Shown piece by piece: positions 16,496 through 25,737 of a stretch of DNA of 64,000 nucleotides (position 1 is its first letter; every line of letters starts with the position of its first letter). The notes beneath the pieces were generated by a model. It made no database searches, was not told the DNA's origin, and saw nothing but the letters and a program-made list of their open reading frames with translations. This DNA comes from an uncultured Lachnospiraceae bacterium (GTDB taxonomy: Bacteria > Bacillota > Clostridia > Lachnospirales > Lachnospiraceae): assembly GCA_910579425.1 (NCBI GenBank), contig CAJTVL010000001.1, forward strand, positions 62,001 to 126,000, written 5' to 3'. A program made the translations under genes and the position numbers.

Positions 16496-18985
16496 ATGAA
16501 AAAAATTGTATACGAAAGCAAGGCAATACAGGCGGTCATTTTAATCATTGCCGCAATACTTCTGGCATCGCTCTGGCCTCTTCGGATTTGGCATGAGAAG
16601 GTGACGGCCTCTGTTTCGCCTGTGACGGGAACCGTGACAGAGGTGATTGACGAGGAAAAAACGGTTTTGCAGGAAATTGTGGCTCAATATGACCATATGG
16701 ACACCATTGAGGTTTATCTGGGCGAGGAATGTGTGGGAGAGAGCTTTTATCTGCGGATTCTGGATGAGCAGTGGCAGATGATCTGTGAGGAAGAGACGGT
16801 CATTGACTATGAAAAGCTTCCCGGTTTTCAGAGCGCTCTGATCGATGTGGATATGGAAGTGGGAAAGGTATATTATGTGATCCTGCAGGGCAAGGAATCG
16901 GGGATTTGCGCTGCCTATGAGGCGGTAACGCCCGAGGATGCGCCTTATATGGGAACCATGTATTATGCGGATTCCGCCATGGAAGGGATGAGTCTTGCAG
17001 CAAATTACAATTACGGAGTGCCTCTGAGAAAAACAAGGGTTTTGGCCTTCGGCCTTTTGATTTTGGCTGTGGCGGCGCTTTCCATTGCGGCAGTCCGTCT
17101 CCGGTACCGGAAAAAAGAGGACAGGCTCCTTACCGTGGAAAAGGTCTTTAAACGGGTGATGAACCCGGTTGCAGGGGCAGGGGCGGTTTTCTGTCTGGGG
17201 GCGGTGCTTCTGGGCTTTTTTGGTCACTATTTTCTGGATAATGCCATGTACTTTGTGGGGATTCTTTTCCTTGCAGCGATCCTGTTTTATGGGATTAATC
17301 ACGGCAGGGAGGGGCAGGACGCCGTTTTTACCTGGGATTATCTGAAATCCCACGGCGGAGATTTGATTCAGTCTGCGGCCATTGCCGGAGCCATTGCCGG
17401 GTGCTGTGAATATATGAGCGGACTGTATGACATCCATCACGCGGCGGCAGAGCGCAAGGAGATGTTCTGGTTTGCCGTTGCCGTGATCGCCATGTTTGCG
17501 TGGAAAGAGATTTTCAACTTGTACAATCTGATTTATCTGGCGGCGGCAGGCCTTGCGGGATGGCGCTATTACAGCCGGAGTATGGCTGCCTTCCCGGAGG
17601 ATGTGGAGGAGCCTGCGGTGGTCGCTCTTAAGTATACGGTATTGATCGGCATCCTTTTGGGACTGATTGTGATCCGCACGGTCATTGCCCTGTGCAGAAA
17701 AAAGCTGGCAAAACCAAGGTTTTTCTATGCCGGGCTGCTGGCGGTATTTTTTGCCATGATTATCATTTTCCGCAATGGAAGATGGTGGGGAGTGGTGATG
17801 GCGGCGGCTTTCACGCTGTTTTATTTAAGCTATGGAATGTGGGAGCATAAGGAGCGTATTCTGGTAAATATTGCCCGCGGCATTATTTTCCAGTTTTCCG
17901 CTGCCACCGGATATGCCCTGCTGTACCGTCCTTATGTCACCTATAGAAACGCAAGATATACCCATATTTTCCACACGGTGACCATTACGGCCGCCTACCT
18001 GACTATGGTGGAATGTGCGGCGGCAGTGATTTTGCTTGAAAAGCTGAAAAAGAGCCGTAAGCTGAGGGACTTCTGGAAGGAGCTGACCCTTTTTGGCGTG
18101 GTTTCCTCCTACCTGCTTTTCACTATGGCAAGGACGGCTTTCTTTTCCGCAGGCGTTGCCCTTTTGTTTGCGTTGCTGGTGGTTTCTGCGGGGAAAGGGA
18201 AAAAGCGGCTTGCCAATATCGGGAAAAATCTGGGCCTGCTGATTCTGTCGGTTGTGGTATGTTTTCCGGTTACCTTTACCGCCCAGAGAAATATTCCGGC
18301 TCTGGTAAGCAAGCCTTTTCTTTATGAGATCGAGTATTCCCTTTACTGCCCGGAGGATGTGATGAGGGGCAGAAGGGTGGATTCCGTGAACTTCATGCGG
18401 GTGGGGCGCTTCATTGACGTGTTTGCAGAAAAGATTTTTGGCCTGGAGGAAGGAACCTTTGACGTATACGGTGAGATTGCCGAGTATGAGGAGAGCCACA
18501 AAAACAGGGACAGGGAGCAGACAAACGCAAAGGCCCTGAGTGCAGTACAGCCCGGCGAACTGGTGGCGTCTGCGGATTTTGTGCCGGAGAATCTGCCGCA
18601 GGACAATGACTATACCAACGGCCGTCTGGATATTTTCCGCTCCTATATGGAACAGATGAATGCCACAGGACATGAGGAGATGGGTGCGGTGCTCCAAAAC
18701 GGGGAGATTGCCACCCATGCCCATAATATTTATCTGCAGGTGGCCTATGATCACGGTATTTTCGTGGGAATTTTGTTTATTGTGGTGGGAATTGCAACTT
18801 TTGGAGCTTCCTGTCTTTATTATCATAGAAAAAAGGATAAAATAACCTATGCGGCACTGCCTCTGGTGGTGACGGCGGCGGTAGCGGTGGCAGGTATGGT
18901 GGAATGGATCTTCCATTTGAGTAATCCCTGCGGCCTTTTACTGATGCTTGTGGTTACGCCGCTTGTATTTGAAAACGAAGGTTAA
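16496..18985 (+). CDS. Wzy/WaaL-like polymerase or ligase with extracytoplasmic N-terminal insert
   Basis: 829 residues, long for the family. One N-terminal helix (about 11-27) is followed by an acidic, probably extracytoplasmic segment of about 150 residues, then some ten to twelve helices. A long loop (about 600-735) precedes HAHNIYLQVAYDHG (about 738-752), the H-N-x-x-L pattern of O-antigen ligase/polymerase (Wzy_C) proteins. It could polymerise repeat units or attach lipid-linked glycan to an acceptor. GGGGAG lies about 7 bases before the ATG and a good promoter lies upstream. It heads the transcription unit with PglF, PglE and PglC. Confidence 0.65.
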   Translation: MKKIVYESKAIQAVILIIAAILLASLWPLRIWHEKVTASVSPVTGTVTEVIDEEKTVLQEIVAQYDHMDTIEVYLGEECVGESFYLRILDEQWQMICEEETVIDYEKLPGFQSALIDVDMEVGKVYYVILQGKESGICAAYEAVTPEDAPYMGTMYYADSAMEGMSLAANYNYGVPLRKTRVLAFGLLILAVAALSIAAVRLRYRKKEDRLLTVEKVFKRVMNPVAGAGAVFCLGAVLLGFFGHYFLDNAMYFVGILFLAAILFYGINHGREGQDAVFTWDYLKSHGGDLIQSAAIAGAIAGCCEYMSGLYDIHHAAAERKEMFWFAVAVIAMFAWKEIFNLYNLIYLAAAGLAGWRYYSRSMAAFPEDVEEPAVVALKYTVLIGILLGLIVIRTVIALCRKKLAKPRFFYAGLLAVFFAMIIIFRNGRWWGVVMAAAFTLFYLSYGMWEHKERILVNIARGIIFQFSAATGYALLYRPYVTYRNARYTHIFHTVTITAAYLTMVECAAAVILLEKLKKSRKLRDFWKELTLFGVVSSYLLFTMARTAFFSAGVALLFALLVVSAGKGKKRLANIGKNLGLLILSVVVCFPVTFTAQRNIPALVSKPFLYEIEYSLYCPEDVMRGRRVDSVNFMRVGRFIDVFAEKIFGLEEGTFDVYGEIAEYEESHKNRDREQTNAKALSAVQPGELVASADFVPENLPQDNDYTNGRLDIFRSYMEQMNATGHEEMGAVLQNGEIATHAHNIYLQVAYDHGIFVGILFIVVGIATFGASCLYYHRKKDKITYAALPLVVTAAVAVAGMVEWIFHLSNPCGLLLMLVVTPLVFENEG

Positions 18986-18988
18986 GTC

Positions 18989-20872
18989 ATGGAGAAGAAA
19001 ATCAGAAAACCCCTGAATGTTAAATTATTTTATAGAAGAACCTGTCTGATCATTTACGATATTATCAGCGTGGTGGGAGCCAGCTATTTAGCGCTGCTGA
19101 TGCGTTACAGCTTTGATTTTTCGGCGATACCGCCCCATTTTATGGAACCCATCAACCGTTTTTTGCCTGTGAATATCATACTTACTCTGGCGGTACTGTA
19201 CTTGTTTCGCATGTATCACAGCCTCTGGGCCTTTGCGGGAGAGACGGAGCTGCAGAATCTGGTCATGTCCAGTATTGTTTCGGCGGTCTGCTACAGCATC
19301 GGCATTCAGTTTTTCAGGGCAGAGGGACAGCAGGCGGTTCCCAGCAGTTACTATTTTCTCTATGTATTTCTGCTGATCAGCTTTGTGTTCGTGAGCCGTT
19401 TTTCTTACCGCTTTTTCAGGAGCCTGAAGCATAAACAGCAGAACAAAAACAACAGCATATCCGTTATGGTGTTAGGGGCCGGGGAGGCGGCCAACCTGAT
19501 TATCAAGGAAATTGTAAACAGCAATTTTTCCACCATGGTGATCCGCTGTATCATAGATGATGATCCCGGCAAGTGGGGAAGATTTATCCAGGGGATTAAG
19601 GTGGTGGGAGGAAGAGACAAGATCATCGAGTGCGCGGACATTTTCGGCATCGATGAGATTATTGTGGCGATGCCTTCCATCTCCCGGGCGGAAATGTCCG
19701 CGGTTCTGGATATTTGTAAGGAGACAAGCTGTAAGCTCCGCTCCCTGCCGGGCATGTATCAGTTGGTCAACGGGGAGGTCAGCGTCAGCAAGCTGCGTGA
19801 CGTGGAGGTGGAGGATCTTCTGGGGAGGGATCCCATTGAGGTGGATCTGAACTCCATTTTGGGTTATGTGAAGGATAAAAAGGTGCTGGTCACCGGAGGG
19901 GGAGGCTCCATCGGAAGCGAGCTCTGCCGTCAGATTGCCACCCATCATCCGGCCCAGCTTATTATTCTGGATATTTATGAGAACAGCGCCTATGATATTC
20001 AGCAGGAGCTGCTGGCAAAATATCCCGAGCTGTCTTTGGTGGTGCTGATTGCCTCCGTGCGCAACACGAACCGCGTGAACTGGATTTTTGAAACCTACAA
20101 GCCGGACATCGTGTACCATGCAGCGGCCCACAAGCACGTGCCGCTTATGGAGGACAGCCCCAACGAAGCGGTGAAGAATAATGTGTTTGGCACCTGGAAG
20201 ACGGTTCAGGCGGCGGCCATGAACGGGGTAAAGCGGTTTGTGATGATCTCCACGGATAAGGCGGTAAATCCCACCAATATCATGGGGGCCAGCAAGCGGA
20301 TCTGCGAGATGATTATCCAGACCTTTAACAAGCACTATGATACGGAATTTGTGGCAGTGCGGTTCGGAAATGTGCTTGGAAGCAACGGAAGTGTAATTCC
20401 ATTGTTTAAAAAGCAGATTATGGCAGGCGGGCCGGTGACGGTGACTCACCCTGATATTATCCGCTATTTTATGACCATACCGGAGGCGGTTTCCCTGGTG
20501 CTGCAGGCAGGAGCTTACGCCAGGGGAGGGGAAATCTTTGTGCTGGATATGGGAAAGCCGGTAAGGATCCTTGATTTGGCGAAGAATCTCATCCGACTAT
20601 CCGGTTATCGGGTGGATGAGGATATTAAGATTGAGTTTACCGGGCTCCGTCCCGGAGAAAAGCTCTATGAGGAGCTTTTGATGGCGGAGGAAGGGATGAC
20701 AGAGACCGCAAATAAACTGATTCATATAGGAAAGCCCATTGAGATTGATGAGAGCGCATTTTTTGTACAGCTTAAGAATCTGAAGGAGGCGTCCAAAAAT
20801 GAGAGCAGCGACATCAGACCTATGATCAGAGAAATTGTGCCTACCTATCATTATGAAAGGAGCGATTTATAA
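18989..20872 (+). CDS. pglF: PglF/WbpM-like membrane UDP-GlcNAc 4,6-dehydratase
   Basis: 627 residues. Four N-terminal helices (about 15-140) precede a CoA-binding-like Rossmann region (about 150-285) and a C-terminal SDR domain with the NAD motif TGGGGSIGSE (302-311), AAAHKHVPLME and the catalytic STDKAV (421-426) with MGASKR. This three-part layout is that of FlaA1-type long dehydratases (PglF, WbpM, CapD). The product is UDP-2-acetamido-4-oxo-2,6-dideoxyhexose. The aminotransferase starts 2 bases after the stop, giving the first two steps of UDP-bacillosamine synthesis. Confidence 0.88.
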   Translation: MEKKIRKPLNVKLFYRRTCLIIYDIISVVGASYLALLMRYSFDFSAIPPHFMEPINRFLPVNIILTLAVLYLFRMYHSLWAFAGETELQNLVMSSIVSAVCYSIGIQFFRAEGQQAVPSSYYFLYVFLLISFVFVSRFSYRFFRSLKHKQQNKNNSISVMVLGAGEAANLIIKEIVNSNFSTMVIRCIIDDDPGKWGRFIQGIKVVGGRDKIIECADIFGIDEIIVAMPSISRAEMSAVLDICKETSCKLRSLPGMYQLVNGEVSVSKLRDVEVEDLLGRDPIEVDLNSILGYVKDKKVLVTGGGGSIGSELCRQIATHHPAQLIILDIYENSAYDIQQELLAKYPELSLVVLIASVRNTNRVNWIFETYKPDIVYHAAAHKHVPLMEDSPNEAVKNNVFGTWKTVQAAAMNGVKRFVMISTDKAVNPTNIMGASKRICEMIIQTFNKHYDTEFVAVRFGNVLGSNGSVIPLFKKQIMAGGPVTVTHPDIIRYFMTIPEAVSLVLQAGAYARGGEIFVLDMGKPVRILDLAKNLIRLSGYRVDEDIKIEFTGLRPGEKLYEELLMAEEGMTETANKLIHIGKPIEIDESAFFVQLKNLKEASKNESSDIRPMIREIVPTYHYERSDL

Positions 20873-20874
20873 AA

Positions 20875-21999
20875 ATGGAGAATAAAAGAATTTATCTTTC
20901 CTCCCCCACCATGCACGGAGAGGAGCAGGAATTTATCAGGGAAGCCTTTGATACCAACTGGGTGGCGCCTCTTGGCCCCAATGTGAATGCCTTTGAGAAA
21001 GAGCTGGCGGAGTATGTGAGGATCCCTTATGCCTCGGCCTTAAGTTCAGGGACGGCGGCCATCCACCTTGCCCTGAGAATTTTGGGAGTCGGGGAGGGGG
21101 ATGTGGTCTTTGTACCTTCGTTGACTTTCAGCGCCACCTGTAATCCGGTGGTATACGAGAATGCTGCTCCTGTGTTTATTGACTCGGAGTGGGATACCTG
21201 GAATATGGATCCGAAAGCCCTTGCCAGGGCTTTTGAAAAATATCCCGCTCCCAAGGCAGTGATTGTGGTGCATCTTTACGGAACCCCGGCAAAGCTGGAT
21301 GAGATTATGGAACTGTGCAGGACCCATCATGTGCCGCTGATCGAGGATGCGGCGGAGTCCCTGGGCAGCACCTATAAGGGAAGGCATACGGGGACCTTTG
21401 GAAAGATCGGAATTTATTCCTTTAACGGAAACAAGATTATCACAACCTCCGGGGGCGGTATGTTGGTGGCGGAGGATGAGGAAATCACAAAGAAGGCTAC
21501 CTTCCTGGCAACCCAGGCAAGAGATCCGGCCAGACATTATCAGCATTCCCAAATTGGGTATAATTATAGAATGAGCAATATCGTTGCGGGGGTGGGAAGA
21601 GGGCAGCTTCTGCATTTAGAGGAGCACAAGGCGCTGAAAAAGGCCATCTATCAGCGTTATCAGGAGGCTTTTGCCGATATTTCGGAGATCAGCTTAAATC
21701 CTTTAAATCCGGAGGGGGATGCAAACTGCTGGCTTACCGGAATGCGGATTGACGAGGCAAGTTCCGTGACGCCGGACGCGGTGATGGATGCCCTGGCGGA
21801 GTACAACATTGAAACACGTCCTATATGGAAACCCATGCACCTGCAGCCGGTGTTTGCGGAATATGATTTTATTTCTGATTCAGGGGACGCGGCGGCCGCA
21901 ATTTTTAACAGGGGCTTATGTCTGCCCAGCGATATTAAGAATACAGAGGAAGATATGGATAAAATTATCGGCATTGTGAGAAAGTGTTTCGGAAAATAA
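20875..21999 (+). CDS. pglE: PglE-like UDP-4-amino sugar aminotransferase
   Basis: 374 residues of the DegT/DnrJ/EryC1 class. It starts with YLSSPTMHGEE and TNWVAPLGPNV typical of PglE. Family motifs include SGTAAIHLAL, EDAAESLGSTYKG and the PLP lysine in SFNGNKIITTSGGG (K187). It should aminate the 4-oxo sugar made by the PglF-like dehydratase to give UDP-4-amino-GlcNAc-type sugar (UDP-2-acetamido-4-amino-2,4,6-trideoxyglucose). GAAAGGAG precedes the ATG closely. No PglD acetyltransferase follows; an ATP-grasp enzyme and a PLP enzyme occur in that neighbourhood instead. Confidence 0.85.
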   Translation: MENKRIYLSSPTMHGEEQEFIREAFDTNWVAPLGPNVNAFEKELAEYVRIPYASALSSGTAAIHLALRILGVGEGDVVFVPSLTFSATCNPVVYENAAPVFIDSEWDTWNMDPKALARAFEKYPAPKAVIVVHLYGTPAKLDEIMELCRTHHVPLIEDAAESLGSTYKGRHTGTFGKIGIYSFNGNKIITTSGGGMLVAEDEEITKKATFLATQARDPARHYQHSQIGYNYRMSNIVAGVGRGQLLHLEEHKALKKAIYQRYQEAFADISEISLNPLNPEGDANCWLTGMRIDEASSVTPDAVMDALAEYNIETRPIWKPMHLQPVFAEYDFISDSGDAAAAIFNRGLCLPSDIKNTEEDMDKIIGIVRKCFGK

Positions 22000-22010
22000 G
22001 GGGCAAAAAT

Positions 22011-22634
22011 ATGTACGGGAAATTTGTAAAGCGCTTTCTTGATATTTTCATCTCCCTGACGGCCATCGTCCTGCTCTCGCCGCTGCTTTTGCTTTTGTGG
22101 ATTCTGGTGAGAAGTAAGCTTGGGAAGCCGGCGCTGTTTACCCAGCAGCGCCCCGGGAAAAACGAGAAAATATTTAAGCTCTATAAATTCCGTTCCATGA
22201 CGGATGAGAGGGACGATAAGGGAGAACTTCTGCCGGATGAGGTCCGGCTTACTTCCTTTGGAAAGTTGCTTCGGGCCAGCAGCCTGGACGAGCTGCCGGA
22301 GCTCTTTAACATTCTGAAAGGGGATATGAGCCTGATCGGCCCAAGGCCCCTGCTGGTCAGATACCTTCCCTATTATACGAGTCAGGAGCGGCACAGGCAT
22401 GATGTGCGCCCGGGGCTTACGGGACTGGCCCAGGTTAACGGGCGCAACGCCCTTGGCTGGGAGGAGCGGTTTGCCTTTGACCTGGAATATGTGAACCGCT
22501 TAACCCTGGGAATGGACTTAAAGATCATCGGGATGACCGTGGGAAAGGTACTGAAGCGTTCCGGAACCCTGTCCGGGGCGGAGCAGACAGTAGCCGACTT
22601 TGACGTTTACAGAAAAGGGGATAGGGATGAATAA
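22011..22634 (+). CDS. pglC: PglC-like monotopic phosphoglycosyl transferase
   Basis: 207 residues, the minimal PglC size. A single hydrophobic N-terminal segment (about 8-30) is the expected re-entrant helix. KLYKFRSM, the catalytic Asp-Glu pair in SLDELPEL (D93-E94, the same numbers as in Campylobacter PglC) and GDMSLIGPRP follow. It transfers a phospho-sugar from UDP-diNAcBac-type donor to undecaprenyl phosphate and so starts the lipid-linked glycan. I use the ATG at 22011 with AGGGG ahead; an upstream ATG at 21984 lies within pglE. The short form lacks the extra domain of WbaP-type enzymes. Confidence 0.9.
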   Translation: MYGKFVKRFLDIFISLTAIVLLSPLLLLLWILVRSKLGKPALFTQQRPGKNEKIFKLYKFRSMTDERDDKGELLPDEVRLTSFGKLLRASSLDELPELFNILKGDMSLIGPRPLLVRYLPYYTSQERHRHDVRPGLTGLAQVNGRNALGWEERFAFDLEYVNRLTLGMDLKIIGMTVGKVLKRSGTLSGAEQTVADFDVYRKGDRDE

Positions 22635-23616
22635 AATCGCCTTGTTTGAAAAAGGATTTGACGAAACGCCGGTGGCTCCCCTGTCCGGGGACTATGGGCC
22701 CAATCGGTATTTTATAAAAAGGGACGACATGCTTCCCTTTAGTTTTGGGGGCAACAAGGCCCGCAAGGCGGCGGAATTTTATAAGGAAATCAAGGACAGC
22801 CCCACAGATGTGGTGATGACCTATGGCAGTAACGGCTCCAACCATTGCCGGATTATCGCCAACATGGCCGCCGCAATGGGGCTTTTGTGCCATATTATAT
22901 CCCCTGCCCAGGACAAATCCTCTGGCGGGGGCATCCACTCTTCTGACGAAGGCAGAGAGGAGAAGGTCCTGTATAATACCAGGCTGGTTGCGGGCTTTGG
23001 AGCCGTGATCGAAACCTGTCCTGTAAGCATGGTGGCCCGGACCATAGAGAACCGGAAAAAGGCTTACAGGACGGAGGGAAAGGTTCCCTATTTTATCACA
23101 GGGGGAGGCCATGGCAATCCCGGCACGGAGGGGTATGTGAAGGCCTACCGGGAGATTCAGAAGTTCGAAGAGAAAAACGGGATTTATTTTGACTATATTT
23201 TTCACGCTTCCGGTACCGGAACCACCCAGGCAGGGCTGGTCTGCGGCAAGCTCCTTTCCGGGGATCAAGAAAGAAATATTGTGGGAATCAGTATTGCCAG
23301 AGAAAAGGAGCGGGGCAGAGACGTGGTGAAGGACAGCATCCGGGAATATCTGGGCGCCGATTTTGAAAGGCTCTACCGGGAGGAGGAGCTGGTCTTTACG
23401 GACGCTTACCGACTGGGAGGCTACGGGCAGTACCATGAGGGCGTACGGGAAATGATCCAAAGGGTGATGAAGCAGGAAGGGATTCCCATGGACACTACCT
23501 ATGTGGGAAAGGCTTTCTGGGGCATGTGCCGGTATGTGGAAGAAAACGGGATAAAGGATAAAAACATTCTGTTTATCCACACAGGCGGGACGCCGCTGTT
23601 TTTTGACAATATGTAG
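22627..23616 (+). CDS. ACC deaminase/D-cysteine desulfhydrase-like PLP enzyme
   Basis: 329 residues from the ATG at 22627 (AAAAGGGG upstream), overlapping pglC by 8 bases. The fold-type II PLP lysine sits in SFGGNKARK (K44). TYGSNGSNHCR takes the place of the family's substrate loop, and FHASGTGTTQAGLV binds the cofactor phosphate. Relatives act on D-cysteine or aminocyclopropane carboxylate. Inside a bacillosamine pathway, a catabolic role is odd. I infer that it makes or modifies a small amino acid for the ATP-grasp ligase encoded next, but the substrate cannot be read from sequence. Confidence 0.75.
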   Translation: MNKIALFEKGFDETPVAPLSGDYGPNRYFIKRDDMLPFSFGGNKARKAAEFYKEIKDSPTDVVMTYGSNGSNHCRIIANMAAAMGLLCHIISPAQDKSSGGGIHSSDEGREEKVLYNTRLVAGFGAVIETCPVSMVARTIENRKKAYRTEGKVPYFITGGGHGNPGTEGYVKAYREIQKFEEKNGIYFDYIFHASGTGTTQAGLVCGKLLSGDQERNIVGISIAREKERGRDVVKDSIREYLGADFERLYREEELVFTDAYRLGGYGQYHEGVREMIQRVMKQEGIPMDTTYVGKAFWGMCRYVEENGIKDKNILFIHTGGTPLFFDNM

Positions 23617-23630
23617 GAGGAAGACCGGGT

Positions 23631-24614
23631 ATGAATATTTTAATATTGAGCGCAGGCACACGCAATAAGGTGGTAGAATATTTTAAGGAAAATGTGGGCG
23701 ATAAGGGGAAGGTGGTTGCCACAGACTGCTCGAATCTGGCTCCTGCGGTGTATGAAGCGGATGTTTTTTATCTGGTGCCCAGGATTACCGCGCCGGGATA
23801 TATCGAGCAGATACTGGATATTTGCGTAAAAGAAAAAATCGACGGGGTATTTTCCCTGATCGACCCGGAGCTGAGCCTTCTTGCCGGGGAGAGGGAACGG
23901 TTTCTGGCGGTGGGAGCCACTCCCATTCTCTCCGACTATGAGCTGGTAGAGACCTGTTTTGACAAGTACAGGATGTTTGAGCTGCTAACCGACATGGGGA
24001 TTCCCACAGGGCAGTGCTATTTAAGCAAGGAGGATTTCTACAGGGATCGGCAGAAGGGGCGGATCGACTATCCTGTTTTTGTGAAGCCGGTGCGGGGAAG
24101 CGCCAGCCTGAATATCAATAAGGTTTCCTCGGATCAGGAGCTTGAGACGCTGTTTCATCTGTATGATGATCTCATGATTCAGGAATTTATGGACGGGCAG
24201 GAATACGGGGCGGATGTGTATGTGGACATGATCTCCGGCAAATGCACTTCTATTTTTGTCAAAAAGAAAATAAAGATGCGGGCAGGGGAAACGGACAAAT
24301 CGGTATCCGTGAAAAACCCTGAGCTTTTTGAGCTGATACGGAAATTTGTGGAAAAATGCGGTTTTTGTGGTATGATAGATATTGACCTGTTCGAGATCGG
24401 CGGCGTCTTTTATATCTCGGAGGTCAATCCCAGGTTTGGCGGGGGCTACCCTCATGCCTATGCCTGCGGCGTGAATATGCCCTCCCAGGTGCTGTGCAAC
24501 CTCTCCGGCCGGGAAAATCCGGTGAGGATCGGGGAGTATAAGGAAAATGTCTGCATGATGAAATATAATGAGATTGCCGTCAGGGACTTTGAGGGCGAAC
24601 AGATTGTAGAGTAA
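23631..24614 (+). CDS. ATP-grasp ligase (carbamoyl-phosphate-synthase-like), candidate aminoacyl-sugar ligase
   Basis: 327 residues. A pre-ATP-grasp Rossmann half (about 1-110, starting ILILSAGTRNKV) precedes the ATP-grasp domain, with the nucleotide lysine in VFVKPVRGSAS (near 148), MIQEFMDGQEYGADVYVD and the metal-binding SEVNPRFGGGYPHAY (near 265-280). The family forms amide bonds from a carboxylate and an amine through an acyl phosphate. Between the PLP enzyme and the PglA-like transferase, it may acylate the 4-amino group of the bacillosamine-type sugar. AGGAGGAAG precedes the start. The acceptor and acyl donor are inference. Confidence 0.75.
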   Translation: MNILILSAGTRNKVVEYFKENVGDKGKVVATDCSNLAPAVYEADVFYLVPRITAPGYIEQILDICVKEKIDGVFSLIDPELSLLAGERERFLAVGATPILSDYELVETCFDKYRMFELLTDMGIPTGQCYLSKEDFYRDRQKGRIDYPVFVKPVRGSASLNINKVSSDQELETLFHLYDDLMIQEFMDGQEYGADVYVDMISGKCTSIFVKKKIKMRAGETDKSVSVKNPELFELIRKFVEKCGFCGMIDIDLFEIGGVFYISEVNPRFGGGYPHAYACGVNMPSQVLCNLSGRENPVRIGEYKENVCMMKYNEIAVRDFEGEQIVE

Positions 24615-24642
24615 AACAGTGATTTTGTGTGAAGGGACTGCA

Positions 24643-25737
24643 ATGAAAAAAATTTTAATACTGGCCAATTCCTCCGGCGGACTGTATGATTTCAGAAATG
24701 AACTGGTGGAGAAGCTTTTAAAGGAATATCGGGTGAGCGTCAGCCTTCCGGATGAGGTCAGGACAAGGGAGCTTGCCGACGAGGGCTGCAAGGTGATACA
24801 CACCCCCATCAACCGGCGGGGGGTGAACCCGGCGGAGGATTTCAGACTGCTTTTAAACTACCGGAAGCTTTTGAAGGAAGAAAAGCCGGATTTGGTGCTG
24901 ACCTATACCATCAAGCCCAATATTTACGGCGGCTTTTGCTGCAGACGGATGAAAATCCCCTATCTTGTCACGGTGACAGGTCTTGGCAGTACCTTTCAGA
25001 AGCAGGGGCTGCTCCTTAAGATGATCGTAACCATGTACCGGGCGGGGCTGAAAAGAGCGGAATGCGTTTTTTTTCAGAACGAAGAAAACAGAAAGATTTT
25101 TGAACAATATAAGATTAAAGGAAAAAAAGACAGGCTGGTGAAGGGCTCCGGGGTGAGCCTGAAACGCCATACCTTTGAGGAATATCCGAAGGAAGGACTT
25201 ACGCGGTTCCTTTTTGTGGGCCGCATGATGCGGGAAAAGGGGATAGAGGAGCTTTTGGAGGCGGCTGAGGTTCTTCACGGGCCGGAGGTGGTTTTTGAAC
25301 TGCTGGGCTACTGCGACGAGGACTATCAGGACAGGCTGGATGAGTGTGAGAAGAAAGGCTATATCCGGCAGCTGGGCTTCCACCCGGACGTCCATGAATA
25401 TTTAAAGCAGTCCTCTGCCCTGGTGCTTCCCACCTACCATGAAGGCATGAGCAACGTTCTGATGGAGGCGGCGGCCACGGGGAGGCCGGTGATCGCCACC
25501 AATGTCAGCGGATGTAAGGAAATTTTTGAGGAAGGGGTCACGGGCTTTGGCTGTGAGCCGAAAAGCGGCGGGGAGCTGATCCGCGCCCTGCAAAAATTCC
25601 TGGCTCTGCCGCGGCAGGAGCGGGCCGCAATGGGGCGCAGGGCCAGAGAGAAGATGGAGCGGGAATTTGACCGGGAAAAGGTTGTGAAGGATTATTATGA
25701 GGAGATAAAAGGAGAGGAAGAACATGGAGTTATATGA
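24643..25737 (+). CDS. GT4 glycosyltransferase, PglA-like
   Basis: 364 residues from the ATG at 24643 (AAGGGA upstream). The GT-B fold is shown by ILANSSGGLYDFRNEL at the N-terminus, VTVTGLGSTF, FVGRMMREKGIEELL and the E-x7-E donor motif in YHEGMSNVLMEAAATG. The layout and the TIKPN / GLGSTF motifs match PglA and WbpU-like enzymes that add the second sugar, usually GalNAc or a derivative, to Und-PP-diNAcBac. Position after pglC supports that order. Donor specificity is not proven; UDP-HexNAc or UDP-HexNAcA from the next genes are candidates. Confidence 0.8.
   Translation: MKKILILANSSGGLYDFRNELVEKLLKEYRVSVSLPDEVRTRELADEGCKVIHTPINRRGVNPAEDFRLLLNYRKLLKEEKPDLVLTYTIKPNIYGGFCCRRMKIPYLVTVTGLGSTFQKQGLLLKMIVTMYRAGLKRAECVFFQNEENRKIFEQYKIKGKKDRLVKGSGVSLKRHTFEEYPKEGLTRFLFVGRMMREKGIEELLEAAEVLHGPEVVFELLGYCDEDYQDRLDECEKKGYIRQLGFHPDVHEYLKQSSALVLPTYHEGMSNVLMEAAATGRPVIATNVSGCKEIFEEGVTGFGCEPKSGGELIRALQKFLALPRQERAAMGRRAREKMEREFDREKVVKDYYEEIKGEEEHGVI

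Noticed and set aside
17825..20449. Long minus-strand open frames opposite the polymerase-like and PglF genes
   Set aside because: Low-complexity His/Gln/Arg-rich products, no ribosome sites, and full-length family matches on the other strand.
22011..22634. WbaP/WcaJ-type initiating transferase
   Set aside because: At 207 residues with one N-terminal hydrophobic segment it is the short PglC form, not the long five-helix type.
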